This document shows positions 1 to 10,011 of a stretch of 22,494 nucleotides of DNA, piece after piece. Source of the DNA: Cerioporus squamosus (lineage: Eukaryota; Basidiomycota; Agaricomycetes; Polyporales; Polyporaceae); NCBI GenBank assembly GCA_022592435.1, contig JABYQS010000443.1, forward strand, positions 1-22,494. The letters are read 5' to 3'. Under the pieces are notes generated by a model that had not been told where the DNA came from, did no database searches, and saw only the letters and a list, made by a program, of their open reading frames with translations. Position 1 is the stretch's first letter. Each line of letters begins with the position of its first letter. Made by a program: the position numbers and the translations under genes.

Positions 1-82
1 CGATCCACCTATCCAAGCATCTACGCCGGAACCGCCAACTCGTCTCTCTCCTGCGCACACAGCATGTGCTATGCTGCCAGTG

Positions 83-1688
83 CTATGATCTGCTCATCCG
101 CTGATCCTGCGTACTCGCCCGGTTCTTCCTCAGCTTCCCAGAAGGCACCCGCCGCGGCGCCGCGTTAGACGGTGCTACGGACACAGGCACAGGCACCGCA
201 GCACCCCCTGGCAGCGGGACCGGGTCTCGCGCCCGCCCGCGCATGGGCTCCTCCTGGGGCTGTGACTGCCCGCCGTATTGTCCGGCATCGAAGCTCCCGC
301 CCGCCCGTACTTGGACGGTATTCGAGGCACGGGTGGGAGTGGCGAAGCCGGCTGCGCGAAAGCGTAGGAAGACGACGTCGGTCGTGACGGTGACGGTGAC
401 GGCGTGCGTGCACGCGAGACAGCGGGCGCGGATGGGGCGTGTGGGATGGGCGGCTGGGACTGCGCACGGCGGGCCTTTGCGCTTGCGCTGTCGCTGTCGG
501 GGACGGAGGACACTTTGTGCAGACTGCTCCTTGGACGAGACCCGGAGGGGGACGACCGGGGGCCGACTGAGGGAGCCGAAGAGAGGATGAGGGGGTGCGC
601 GCGTGAACGGACGTCTTTGGAGAGAAAGGGGAGGAAGAGTGCTTACCGGAGGACATGCGCGAGCCGCTACTCGCGTCCCTGTCGAGACGTGCGATGCTCT
701 GCGGCCGGGAGCCAGCGGGTGCAGCGTAGAGCCACTGGTCCGCCACGCTCCTTCGGTCTCCGCCGCCGTAGAAGCTGCTTGCCCGCTCAAAGCCTCCTAG
801 GTCCGCAAGGGGATGCGGCTGCGGGTACAGCTCGGGCGCGAGCGGGGCGGGCAGCACGATCTGGACGTTGCTGTGTATTGAATGCGCCGGGCCGCGGAGC
901 ATGTTCACCGAGTGCGAGGTCTGCAGGGAGTGGCTCGTGTACGAGGAGACCATGGACATCGGGCGGGACCGCGAGCGCGACGCCGACGCCGACGCCCGGG
1001 GAGGCCGCGCACGCACGGGCGAGCTGTACGGGCTGTTGTTGTTCGCCACAGATGCGGAGGATTCGACAGAGTGATTGAGCTCAGACGGTGATGTGGGCAT
1101 AGCGGCATTGGGGTCGGAGATCCCGTCGCTAGATGAACTTGCAACGCTGGTCATGCTGGTGTGCGGGTTTGCACCGACCCCTGGGAGGAAGGATGGATTC
1201 GGGGGCATGAGTTCCTCTGTCGAGAGCGGTGTAGGGTACGGAGAGCTCTCGGCGGATGTGGCGTCCTCGACCGTCCAGCTGTTCTCGCGCGTCGGGCCGC
1301 GGCTCACTGTGCTCGCAAAGTCGGGCGTGCCACGGTCCCGGATGAGGGACGCACTGCTTCCGCTTGCGGCGAGGAAATGTGAGGAGTAGATGCGGGGACG
1401 GGGCTGGTAGACTGAGGACCCGGGGGGATCGACCCATGTGGTGGGACGGGCGTTGCGGTCGGTAAAGGCGGACAGCTGCTGCTCACGGTGGTGTGCAAGG
1501 TCCTGCACCGGGGGAAGTGGCACTGTCCTGGTGCGGCGGCAGGAGCGGGCGAGCAGTCGCCAGGCAAAGAGCGTGAGGGCGAGCACGACGACGCAACCGG
1601 AGACGACGGCTATGATGACGATCGTCGAGGTAGAGAGCCCGCCCCCGGAGTCGGCATCCCGCCGGACAAGGAAGAGGACATCGGGCAT
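83..1688 (-). CDS. Single-pass membrane protein with long Ser/Pro-rich cytoplasmic tail
   Basis: I do not recognise a named family. The start is the ATG at 1688: a short N-terminus is followed by a hydrophobic helix at about residues 22-43, bounded by Arg residues. This gives one membrane span with a long, Ser/Pro/Arg-rich, probably disordered tail. A clear intron at 646-567 (GTAAGC...CAG, 80 nt) joins two reading frames without a stop. The 3' end is unresolved. Without another intron the frame stops at 175 with an odd Cys-rich end. With a possible 65-nt intron (GTGCCT...GGCAG, about 321-257) it ends at 83 with a more natural basic tail; I used that end. The topology resembles fungal plasma-membrane sensor or adaptor proteins, but no function can be assigned. 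It is divergent from the PXA gene. Confidence 0.6.
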
Positions 1689-2087
1689 GGTCCTGGGCGT
1701 AGGCTGTGGGTGGCGGCGGTCGGGGGTAGGATGAGGATGAGCTAAGGAACGTGCTGGCGGAAAGAACGGCGGCGGGAATTCAGTACATAAAAACGAGCGA
1801 GGGCCGTCCGCGGATGCCGGTGTGAGGCCTGTCAGTGTCCTTCCGCGGGCAGTGGGCGTGCGTAGCCGGGAGAGATGACGTCGGGAGTCGCGGTGGACAA
1901 GGCAAGGAAGACGGCGAGCAGAGTGCGAAGCCCGAGGGCCGAGTAGTGCGCGGCGGGGCGGGCGAGGCTGGCTGAGAGACGGAGTGAGCAATATTCGAAT
2001 TCGGCGCGACGACCATCCTTCTCCCCAAAATAGCAGGCGCCCGCCTCGGAGGCTCGCCCGACGCGCCGCGCGCCTCCCGGGTTGGCG
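1689..2087. promoter_or_regulatory. Shared intergenic region of a divergent gene pair
   Basis: These 399 bp separate the start codons of the minus-strand membrane protein and the plus-strand PXA gene. It must hold both 5' leaders and core promoters. I see no clear TATA box. Long minus-strand open frames cross it but start at non-ATG codons and look like GC-rich shadows. Confidence 0.45.
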
Positions 2088-4176
2088 ATGGCCACCGCCC
2101 CGCCCTCTGCCCGCCGCGTCGGCCCCCGCTCCATCCAGTCCTTCGCCTCCTCCACCGCAGACAAGTCCTCCGCCGCCCAGACCAGGCCACCGCCCGCTAA
2201 GCCCGTCACCCTCGCGAAGCGCATCCTCTTCCCCACCCTCCCCGCCGATGCAGACCTCCCCCCGCTCCTCCTCTCGCCCGCCGCCGCCCCCGAGCTCAAT
2301 GCGGAGCTCTACGACTTCATCGCGCTCGCCCTGCGTGCGTATGTCAACACCTGGTGGTCCAAGATAACGCGCTACGACAAGGAGTTCCTGCCCGAGATAA
2401 CTAGAATCCTCACCGTGGTCATGCGTACCCTCGAGGCTCGCCTGCTCGCGACGGACCTCTCGCCTCTCGTCCTCCGTGACTTACCCACCCTGCTGAACCA
2501 GCACTGGACGGACTACCGCAACGCCCAGTCCAAGCTGCACACGTCGTATGCATCTGGCGGAGCGGCCTCCCTCGCCCAGCTCTTCCACCAGATGCAGCCG
2601 CACATGGCCGTCTCCGCGGATGGCGTCGTGGACCCCGTGTATGTGCGCCAGGCTGTCGACCACATACTCAAGACGTGCTTGCCGCCAGAGGACTACGAGC
2701 CGGAGACAGAGCGGTACATCGTGCGCGAGATCATCCTCAAGGTCCTCGTGGGGAGCGTGCTGCCACGAGTCACCCAGCCGTGGTTCATCCACAAGCTCAT
2801 TTTGGACCAGCTCGGTCCTGAGAAACCTGACGGGAAGGTGGTGGAGGTGAGTGGTCTGTCCGGCTCTTGTCTGTGCGTAGCTTGGAACTTTGTCGGCCAG
2901 GGCACGCGGCACACCTATATATACTTCCTTGGACCTCTCACTCACTGCGCCGCACGGTGTGGTGGCTGCATACAATATGCCCTGTCCGAGAGCCTTTACT
3001 GCTACTTGACTGGCTGTCTTGACGTACGCTAACTACGCCTTCTGTCCTTCTAGCATGCAAATCCTGTCGAAGATGGGGCATCTTCCTCCGATCGTCCCCC
3101 GCTGCAACGACGAGGATCTCAGCACCTCTCTTTCCAGTCCTTTGTCATCGTCTTTCTGTCTGCCGTCCAATCTGTGTCTGGCGCGTGCTTGGCATTGCTA
3201 CACGCGTACAAGCAGGCCCGAGATACCATCAAGAAGGTGAACCAGACCGCGACCTCGACTCCACTTGACGAATCGCGGACACGATGTCACGCCCAGCGAG
3301 CCTCATGGTCCCATCCACTCCCGAAGCGACGCGAGTCTGTATACGCCTGCCTTCCCGGGGACACTGAACGTTCCTCCCCGGTCACCAGCACCGCCACCCC
3401 TACCGCCCTCGCCTTCATCCGAGTCGACGTCCTTCCTCCAACCGCCGTCTCACACATCCAGCACGTCCCAGACACGCGGACCCACCCCGACGTCATCTCC
3501 CGCACCCGCAACACCGCCGCCTCCACAAATTCCAAACTACACCCATCCGCCACTCGCGTTCATCCTCACCCTGCTCACGCCCCCGCCCTCCTCACCCTCC
3601 GCCGCAGAGCCCCATGCCTCCCTCACGACCGCCCGCGCGCTCACGCACCTGCTGACCCTGTCCGGCTCCCTCGCCGCGCCGTTCCTCGCCCGCTTGCTCC
3701 CCTACCTCCTCTACACGCACCTCTTCTCGCCCGCGATGCTCGCGAACATCGTCCGCAGCGCACGGCGCGCGCTCTTCCCCGAGGGCTGGCCGGCGCCCCC
3801 GCCCGTCGACCCCACGCCCGAAGAGCAGGCCGAGATGCGCGATGCCGTCCGCAGACGGATCGCCGAGCGTGTTCCAGGTGAGTTTTGAACTTTAGAGCAC
3901 TGCGCATGCCTGGTTCCATTCCTGGAACTTCTGGCTTCTGACCTCTGACCTCTGAGAGAGAGAGGATTGGCTGAACGTTTGCTGACATGTGCGTTCTAAC
4001 TTCCAGGTGCTGTCGCGCCCTTGCTGGGTCCCACCCCTTCTGCACGCGCAGCGACCATCGATGCCGCTCTTGCGCCATTGGACAACGCAGCGTGCAATGC
4101 GCATCTCGCTGTGTTCATCTTGGACCTCGTGCTGTTGACAGTGTTCCCAGAGATGGGCGTTAGCGAGGAGAGTTGA
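2088..4176 (+). CDS. PXA (PX-associated) domain protein, sorting-nexin related
   Basis: This is a fungal PXA-domain protein, related to the PX-associated region of SNX13/14/19/25-type sorting nexins; a role in endomembrane or lipid trafficking is family knowledge. Proposed exons are 2088-2846, 3054-3236, about 3301-3877 and 4007-4176, giving about 562 aa. The all-helical PXA core begins near residue 70 (ALRAYVNTWWSKIT) and continues through LPRVTQPWFIHKLILDQLG and, after intron 1, SGACLALLHAYKQARDTIKK. The last exon ends with the hydrophobic segment HLAVFILDLVLLTVFPEM. Intron 1 is long for this locus (207 nt, GTGAGT...TAG, with CTAAC). Intron 3 is GTGAGT...CAG (129 nt). The intron 2 acceptor is the weak point: only GAG at 3299-3300 fits the frame. 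No PX domain is visible. The start is the ATG in the context GGCGATGGCC. The 3' end converges on the 6-phosphogluconolactonase gene. Confidence 0.85.
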
Positions 4177-4457
4177 GGGTGGTATGTTCTCTCCTTGGTC
4201 TTCGTTATGTCATGGTATACCCCGTCACGACCCTTCCTACACGACTGCTAATGCGCACACACACGACACGGATCCGTCACATACAAGCAAATGGGTATCG
4301 GAAGATACATTCAGTCAGTTTCGAAGGATTACAGGTGGGATCTTCGGCTCGGCATAAGATACAAAGCGGTAGACTTCTTCAGAACGTACAACCCCCGCAC
4401 GACTTCTATGGCCCCCGAGGGACGAACGTTAACCCCCGATGGGCCGGACCGCCCTGA

Positions 4458-5340
4458 CTACAGCTTGAACGGTGTTCGCGGGTACTGGACCTTTTGCGCA
4501 GCGGCCTCGTCCACGAACCAGTACAGGTGCCCGGGGTGTGCCGGGCGCACGCGGCTCGCGGGGAGGCCCTGCTCGGGCTCGTCGAGCACGGTGTGGAGCG
4601 TGTCCTGCTTGCCCGCGCCCGAGGCGACGAATGCGACGCGCGCGGCGTGGTTGAGGACGGGGTACGTGAACGTGATGCGCTTCGGGGGCGGCTTCGGGCT
4701 GTCCTCGATGTACGCGACCCAGCGGTCCTCCTCGGAGAGGAGCTCGTGGCCGGGGAAGAGCGAGCAGGTGTGGCCGTCAGGGCCGATGCCGAGGAGGATG
4801 AGGTCGAAGACGGGGAAGCGCGCGGCGTCCTTCATGGCGAACTCCTGGATGAGCTCCTTCTCGTACGCGTCCGCGAGCTCCTCGAGGTCGTCCATGAGGT
4901 CGGGGTTAATCGTGTGGATCTGCGAGGCGGGGACGCCGGGGGTGACTTTGGAGAAGAGCTCGCGCACGCAGAGTGCGTGGTTCGAGTCTTCGTGGTCGAG
5001 AGGGACGACGCGCTCGTCGGCGTAGAAGACGTGCCTGTGGTCGATCGGCAATCGCGTTAGCGAGTGCTACTTCGTTCATTTGCTCGCCCGGAGCCGCAGT
5101 GGGGGATATGAAAGCGAGAACGGGATGTACGCACCATTTATCCCATTTCACGGCGGGGTTGTTTATGAGCCCGGAGAGCTGCTTGGGGAGCGAGCCACCG
5201 GAGAGGGCGATGGTGAAGCGGCCCTTCTTCTCGACGGACTCCTTCTGTGCTTTGATAATGAACTGCGCGAGCCCGTGGACGAGCTCGGCGGAGGTGGGGA
5301 AGACGCAGAGGACGGGTGCGGTGGGTGCGGTGTGCACCAT
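4458..5340 (-). CDS. 6-phosphogluconolactonase (oxidative pentose phosphate pathway)
   Basis: It hydrolyses 6-phosphogluconolactone to 6-phosphogluconate, the second step of the cytosolic oxidative pentose phosphate pathway, which supplies NADPH. Exons are 5340-5135 and 5034-4458, 260 aa, the usual size for the family. Exon 1 carries the sugar-phosphate loop SGGSLP (residues 47-52). The 100-nt intron (GTGCGT...CACAG, with a GCTAAC branch site) splits the Trp codon just before [18 protein letters not shown] (70-87). The second signature [15 protein letters not shown] lies near 151-165. The ATG at 5340 gives the expected short N-terminus before the conserved fold. It is divergent from the HIT-family gene with 182 bp between start codons. 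Confidence 0.96.
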
Positions 5341-5522
5341 CGGGGCAGATGCAGAGAGCGAAAGGAGAGGTGGTGAGAGTAGAAGACAAGATAGAGGACG
5401 ACGATATGCTGAGCCAAAGCGCGACTGCCGCATATGATCAGCACTGATGTCATCTGCCAGACGCCCGTGTCTCGCGTCTCGAGTTCGCCTCAGGCTGAGC
5501 TCGTCTGTGGCCTGCTGTGGCC
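5341..5522. promoter_or_regulatory. Compact bidirectional promoter region
   Basis: Only 182 bp separate the start codons of 6-phosphogluconolactonase (minus) and the HIT hydrolase (plus), so both promoters and 5' leaders must share or abut here. No specific factor site was recognised. Confidence 0.5.
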
Positions 5523-6255
5523 ATGTCTGCGCTGCTCTTCTCCACGTTCGACGTCTCCCGCCAGGTCTTCTACCGCTCCGGGCTCGCGGCGGCCATCGTC
5601 AACCTCAAGCCCATCGTCCCTGGCCGTGCGTTCCCCGTACCTGGCCAGTCGCACACGCACTACGTCTCACATATGCTCTACGGTTCCTCGCAGATGTGCT
5701 CGTTATACCTACGCGCGTCGTTCCGCGCCTTGCAGATCTCAAGCACGACGAGCTCGCGTCCCTGATGGCCTCAGTGCAGCACGTCGGACGCGTCATCGAG
5801 CGCGTCTACGCCGCCGATGGACTCACAATAGCTTGCCAGGTACGCCACCATTCGTCTTCTCCACCAGTACTCCCAGCACTGCCCATGTCCCGGTCCATCG
5901 ACCGCCCTGCGACCGTTACTCCTGCGCACGTTCCTGCTTATACTACCAGAACACCATCTGAAGTGACCTTCTCCGACCGGCGCAGGATGGGAAAGCCGCG
6001 GGCCAGACCGTGCCCCACGTCCACTTCCACCTCCTGCCACGGAAGCTCCAGGGCGACCACTTTGCAAACAACGACGACGTCTACCCTGCCCTGGAGCGCT
6101 CCGAGGGCGGTCTGTCCAGCGCCCTGCGCCAGGTCCCGCAGCCGCTCCAGATGGACGCGGACGAGGACCGCAAGCCTCGCACGTTGGAGGACATGGAGAA
6201 GGAGGCGAGGTGGTTGCAGACTTTCTTCGAGCAGGCCGAGAGTGACTCTGGCTAG
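5523..6255 (+). CDS. HIT-family hydrolase, FHIT-like bis(5'-adenosyl)-triphosphatase
   Basis: A histidine-triad protein of the FHIT branch, expected to cleave diadenosine polyphosphates such as Ap3A. Exons are 5523-5625, 5694-5839 and 5986-6255, 172 aa, a typical length. The N-terminus has LLFSTFDVSRQVFYRS and VNLKPIVPG. Intron 1 (GTGCGT...GCAG, 68 nt) rebuilds GHVLVIPTRVVPRLADL. Intron 2 (GTACGC...GCAG, 146 nt) lies directly before DGKAAGQTVPHVHFHLLPR, the HIT motif, with His94, His96 and His98; the middle His is the nucleophile by family knowledge. The C-terminus is an acidic helical tail ending at TAG 6253-6255. A 617-bp transposable element begins 146 bp downstream. Confidence 0.95.
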
Positions 6256-6513
6256 AGATAGATAGATGATGCGGATGCCTACTAGGATCGCTCGCAATCG
6301 CGCTGTAGATTAGTGACGTATGTAGATAGGTTACAAGCTAGAAGTTTCCCCTCGAGATACCAAGATACTTGTGTGGGTATAGCCATCGTATCGGTCGTGA
6401 GTAATCTCGTAACCAGACGTTATACGGCGCGCTCCCGCAAGGTGCCGGTCGGAGTCGACGGCGGAGAGACAAAAAGAAATACAGGACCTCGCCGTATAAC
6501 GTCTGGTGACTTT

Positions 6514-6548
6514 CGTATAGAGGGGTGGGGGGCAGCCCGAAGCGCCCA
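6514..6548 (+). repeat. Inner inverted repeat, left copy (35 bp perfect)
   Basis: It runs from CGTATAGAGG to AGCGCCCA and is the exact reverse complement of 6883-6917, inside the 617-bp element. It marks the inner boundary of the long inverted terminal region. Confidence 0.93.
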
Positions 6549-6882
6549 CCGTTCGCTCCTCCTCGCCGATTCCTGCGCTGTTCCTCGCCCGCCCGACCCC
6601 GCACAGCGTCCCGCCAGGTCCCGCCGCGCCCTCCTCCCGACCAGCCCGTGCGACTTGTCTCTTAACCTCGCGACTCGGACGCTCGGCCAGCATCAAGGCC
6701 TCGATACATAGCGCGAAGGCAACTCGGTCACCCAACTCTGCATCTCTCCGGGAAGTGAGCAGGGAGAATGTCGGTTGCCGCGCGCGACGCCGACGTTGCG
6801 CGACCCGCGACCCGCGACCCGCGAGAGCAGCTGCGCGAGACCCTGCGAGACCGCCTTCCGACGCGCTGACGTCACGGAAGAA

Positions 6883-6917
6883 TGGGCGCTTCGGGCTGCC
6901 CCCCACCCCTCTATACG
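6883..6917 (-). repeat. Inner inverted repeat, right copy (35 bp perfect)
   Basis: Exact reverse complement of 6514-6548, running from TGGGCGCTTC to CTCTATACG. The fully conserved pair indicates a young element or selection on the terminal structure. Confidence 0.93.
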
Positions 6918-7077
6918 AATTTCACCAGACGTTTAGTAACGGACCCTTGCATTCTTTTTTCGCTCTCCGCTTTCAATGTCCGAAAGGGTCAGTAACTAAA
7001 CGTCTGGTAACGAGACTAGGTCGTGAGCGGTCGTGACGTCAAAACGGGAGCCAGATATAAGGCGAGCATCCGGACCA

Positions 7078-8805
7078 TCAAGCTCCTGCACCAGGCGTGC
7101 TGGGCGAGACAGGATCACTTGCTTGGGAGGATGGGTTCGGTACCGGAGTAGTCGGTGAATCTCCAGTGCTGGGAGTCGGTGCAGAGGGATCGCTGGTAGA
7201 CGGACCGCTCGACGGCGGAGAAGGAGTGCTCGTAGCTGGAGGCGTCCGAACATCCTTCTCCTCCCATGTCCCAGGAACGAGCGCGATAGGTAGAAGCCAA
7301 GTCGCAGTCAATATGACGCCGTAGCCCTTGTCGAAGCCCCTGATTGCGCTCCAGGACCAGGCGACGAAGCCGCCGATGTATCCAAGATACGGTACAAGGC
7401 TCTTCACCAGCGACAGTGCGGGGCGTAGAGTGGGCGGGAGTGCACTGTCGGGCACGTGGTTCAGCAGCCACTGCAGCGCGGTCGTGAGCATTGCACCGAG
7501 CTTCGCCGCCTCCATCTCCTTGTCGTTCAGCATGGCAAGTACGGGTGGAGGGAGCCATCTGAGACGAGTCACGGTCAGCAGATATCCGAGTTCGTGCAAG
7601 AGTAAGACAGCAACGTACAGCCTGTATCCCCACCACATCACCTGGAGTGAGAGCTGGTCGGTAGAAGGCACCCATAGCCGCTTCTCCACCGTCTTGGGCT
7701 TGGGTGGCGGCGCAGGCGTGCTGTGATGGAACGGCCAATGCCACTTGAATTTCTCGGCTGCGACGCCATCCGTCGCCGACGGAAGCTGAGATGCGTGTGG
7801 CGGAGGCGCATCGTCCAGAAGGACCTCCACGATCGTGCCGTTCTCGTCCACCGACACAATCTCCGACCGCGCGAGCTCGACGGACGAGTTCGCGTCCGGG
7901 ACAAGCGGTCCGTAGAACATCACGCTGTCGTCATCTTCCCATACAGACTCTGCGCCCTCCGCGACGTCGCTCGCTGGCGCGGTGCCCGCGTCCGCGCTCG
8001 ACTTGAGGGTCTTGAGACGGAGATTGTCGAGCATGGCCCACACGCTCTGCCTGCCGCGCGAGAGTGAGCCGTTCATGATGGACGGGGAGGAGAGCAGCGA
8101 GATGAGGCTCGAGTCCGGGATGGGCGCGGGGGTATCTGGGGTGGTTGTCGCGTTACCACCTTCCTTGGGTGCGCCATCGGGGGTTTGCGCAGGAGCTTCG
8201 AAGGAGAGGAAGGGCGGCAGGTTGGAGAGCAAGGACTGGATCTTGCGGGCGAGAGGGAGCGGCTCAGGGTCGGAGCTGCCCACAGCTGCTTCGGCGACGA
8301 CCTCTGCTTCGACTTCGGGCGACGGTGCGGAGGGCGCGGCTTCAGCAGTAGACGCGAGAACTTGCTCAACTTGCTCAACCTCAGGACCCGACGAGGCGGA
8401 GGTACCGGAGGGCGCGGGGTCGAGCGCAACGGCGATGGGTGCGGCACCCACGTCCTTGGTCCTTTTCCCGCCCATCCTGACACCGAGCTTGCCACTGATC
8501 AGTCTCTCGAGCGCGGCCACTCTCGTACGCCTTGGTGAACCATCCTCCCCTTGAGTGAATACGTCTTCGGTCGATGGCGAGAGCAGGGTAGGGGATGAGA
8601 GCGAGGAATGCTTCGTGCTGTACGACCGACGGAGGACGATGCGATCCCGAAGTCCGCGCAGGCCCTTCCCTTTCCCAGTCTTCTCGGAAGCTGGACCAGG
8701 ACCAGGACCTGCTGTCTCCGAGAGTCCGTCCGCCGACTGCTTCTCCGTCGTCTGGGCTACTTGCGAGTCGGGCGCGGGCGCGGGCTGCGCTATATCGTCT
8801 CCCAT
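7078..8805 (-). CDS. Intronless 575-aa membrane protein of unknown function
   Basis: An uninterrupted frame from ATG 8805 to TGA 7080-7078. I do not recognise a named domain. The N-terminal two thirds is low-complexity, rich in Pro, Ser, Gly and charged residues, with a basic patch (LRGLRDRIVLRRSYS). Three hydrophobic segments follow, near residues 390-412 (MWWGYRLYVAVLLLHELGYL), 468-486 (PYLGYIGGFVAWSWSAI) and 496-511 (GVILTATWLLPIALVP). The last 64 residues are Pro/Ser/Thr-rich. This suggests a multi-span protein of an internal or plasma membrane with long cytosolic tails. Sense-strand composition is even and no intron is needed. The stop lies 51 bp from the target-site duplication of the neighbouring transposon, so that element may form part of its 3' UTR. 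Confidence 0.82.
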   Translation of the reverse strand: MGDDIAQPAPAPDSQVAQTTEKQSADGLSETAGPGPGPASEKTGKGKGLRGLRDRIVLRRSYSTKHSSLSSPTLLSPSTEDVFTQGEDGSPRRTRVAALERLISGKLGVRMGGKRTKDVGAAPIAVALDPAPSGTSASSGPEVEQVEQVLASTAEAAPSAPSPEVEAEVVAEAAVGSSDPEPLPLARKIQSLLSNLPPFLSFEAPAQTPDGAPKEGGNATTTPDTPAPIPDSSLISLLSSPSIMNGSLSRGRQSVWAMLDNLRLKTLKSSADAGTAPASDVAEGAESVWEDDDSVMFYGPLVPDANSSVELARSEIVSVDENGTIVEVLLDDAPPPHASQLPSATDGVAAEKFKWHWPFHHSTPAPPPKPKTVEKRLWVPSTDQLSLQVMWWGYRLYVAVLLLHELGYLLTVTRLRWLPPPVLAMLNDKEMEAAKLGAMLTTALQWLLNHVPDSALPPTLRPALSLVKSLVPYLGYIGGFVAWSWSAIRGFDKGYGVILTATWLLPIALVPGTWEEKDVRTPPATSTPSPPSSGPSTSDPSAPTPSTGDSPTTPVPNPSSQASDPVSPSTPGAGA

Positions 8806-9743
8806 GTTGAGCGGGGAGGTCGTGGCGCGGGTGCGCGCAATGGCGGGAGAGGAGAAGATGGAGAGAATGGAAGACAGCGAAACTCAGAGTCGGACATGTC
8901 GGGGAAAGGGCGGCATACGCTAAAGTGAATTGGAGGGGTTACCGTGCACGTTCCTGGCTCGCGACGCGTTCACGGGACTCGTCGCGCGCGTTGGATGGTT
9001 TGCTTCCTGCCACGATCTGACGCATGGCTACTGAGTACTGGACGCCTTGCTCTGTATTCTGCTTGTCCTTGCATGCCTATGGTCCGAATGGAAGACACGC
9101 TCTACCAGGTTTTACGGCAATTCCCCAGTGACCATTTCAAGCTTGTCGTATTATGCAGCTAGCCATCCCGAGCTCTCGCCGCCATCTCTACAGAGGGTCG
9201 AACTGCATGCAGGAAGAGCCTCTGTCACCGATGCTTGTGTCCAAACAGCGATGGCAGGATGGCCAATCCTGCTCCGCGTTGTCAACAAAGCCACGCGCGC
9301 AGTCGGGATAAAGCAGCTTCGTTATGGACCTAGTCGACATCCTAGTCGACATCAAGGACGTCTCGCGCGATGCCATTATCTCTCGAATCTATCTCCTACC
9401 CCTCCATAACAGGCTCTGCATGAAATTGGAGAGTCTCCGGGCGTTTTTCGAGGATATGAGGGAGAAGGAGAGGGAGGACAAACGAAAGAAGAACGAAGCT
9501 GGATGCAACAGCCAGGCTTGATTTGCAGGGCTCGAGATGCGCATTCTAATCAGGTACGTAGTACACGGAGTTCAATTGTTCTGGGAGAAAATAATCTAGG
9601 GCATAGGTGGGCATGGTGCGAGAGTGCCGCTGTCACAAGGGAAGAAAGAGCATAGTTTGGCATAGATTGGGAGCATATGGCATTCGCAATGAAGATGGTG
9701 TGTGGTGCACCTTGACCTTCCTCCTCGCAACCTCCTCGCGGTA
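8806..9743. other. Intergenic stretch without a convincing gene
   Basis: This holds the upstream region of the 575-aa membrane protein and the downstream region of the disrupted RBR gene. The only coding-like item is a plus-strand 65-codon ORF at 9324-9521 with a Lys/Glu-rich end (MREKEREDKRKK); it has no upstream coding context or recognised domain, so I do not call it a gene. A 12-bp direct repeat, CTAGTCGACATC, occurs twice in tandem near 9330-9353. Confidence 0.4.
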
Positions 9744-10008
9744 TCAGCGATGGAACATAGAAGATGCGCACTGCTTGCAAAGATGAGTGTGGCAGTTTGC
9801 ACACCTCTGTATGCAAAACGAAACGAGTAAGTACTCGTCAGACTACATCAGGAGAAGACACTCACCCATAACCCGCTCTGCCAGATATTACAATTGGCGC
9901 ATCCTCTAATGATACTTCCAGGGACAAGAGGCGCCGTCGGAACCCACAAATGCTGCTGGCAGAACATCCTTTGAGGGAAAGCGACCGGCGCGAACTGGTT
10001 CAGAGGCC
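9744..10008 (-). pseudogene. Displaced 3' end of RBR ligase copy 1 (Cys-rich tail)
   Basis: On the minus strand, 10008-9866 is an open frame that continues the RBR copy 1 reading frame exactly once the element at 10012-10435 and one 3-bp target duplication are ignored. It encodes about 47 residues ending in GCANCNIWQSGLW. A 59-nt intron follows (9865-9807, GTGAGT...TACAG, with a CTGAC-like branch site). The last exon, 9806-9744, encodes RCANCHTHLCKQC and ends at TGA. The C-x2-C-x4-C-x2-C pattern and intron position match the tail of the neighbouring RBR copy 2 (NCNTCQIWACARC). This part is now separated from its gene by the insertion and stop codons inside the element. Confidence 0.85.
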
Positions 10009-10011
10009 AGT

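Larger units (their letters stand above)
6402..7018. mobile_element. Non-autonomous inverted-repeat DNA transposon, MULE-like, with 9-bp TSD
   Basis: The 617-bp element is flanked by perfect 9-bp direct repeats GGTCGTGAG at 6393-6401 and 7019-7027. Its ends are inverted: TAATCTCGTAACCAGACGTT on the left against TAGTCTCGTTACCAGACGTT read from the right. Each arm is itself a hairpin: ACCAGACGTTATACGGCG (6412-6429) pairs with 6490-6507, and ACCAGACGTTTAG near 6924 pairs with its inverse near 6995-7008. Further in lies a perfect 35-bp inverted repeat, 6514-6548 with 6883-6917. The centre (about 6549-6882) has no convincing ORF. A 9-bp duplication with long inverted ends is typical of Mutator-like elements by family knowledge; assigning this element there is inference. 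It sits between two convergent 3' ends, about 50 bp past the stop of the 575-aa membrane protein. Confidence 0.88.

Noticed and set aside
404..1078. Plus-strand ORFs across the first kilobase
   Set aside because: They are Arg/Ala/Gly-rich shadows of the Ser/Pro-rich tail encoded on the minus strand. The transmembrane helix and splice sites support the minus strand.
6402..7018. Coding capacity in the 617-bp element
   Set aside because: Open frames here are Arg-rich, overlap on both strands and have no transposase motifs, so the element is treated as non-coding.
9324..9521. 65-codon Lys/Glu-rich plus-strand ORF as a gene
   Set aside because: It is short and isolated, with a stop just upstream and no splice-linked exon or known domain. 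It was left as a remark in the spacer entry.
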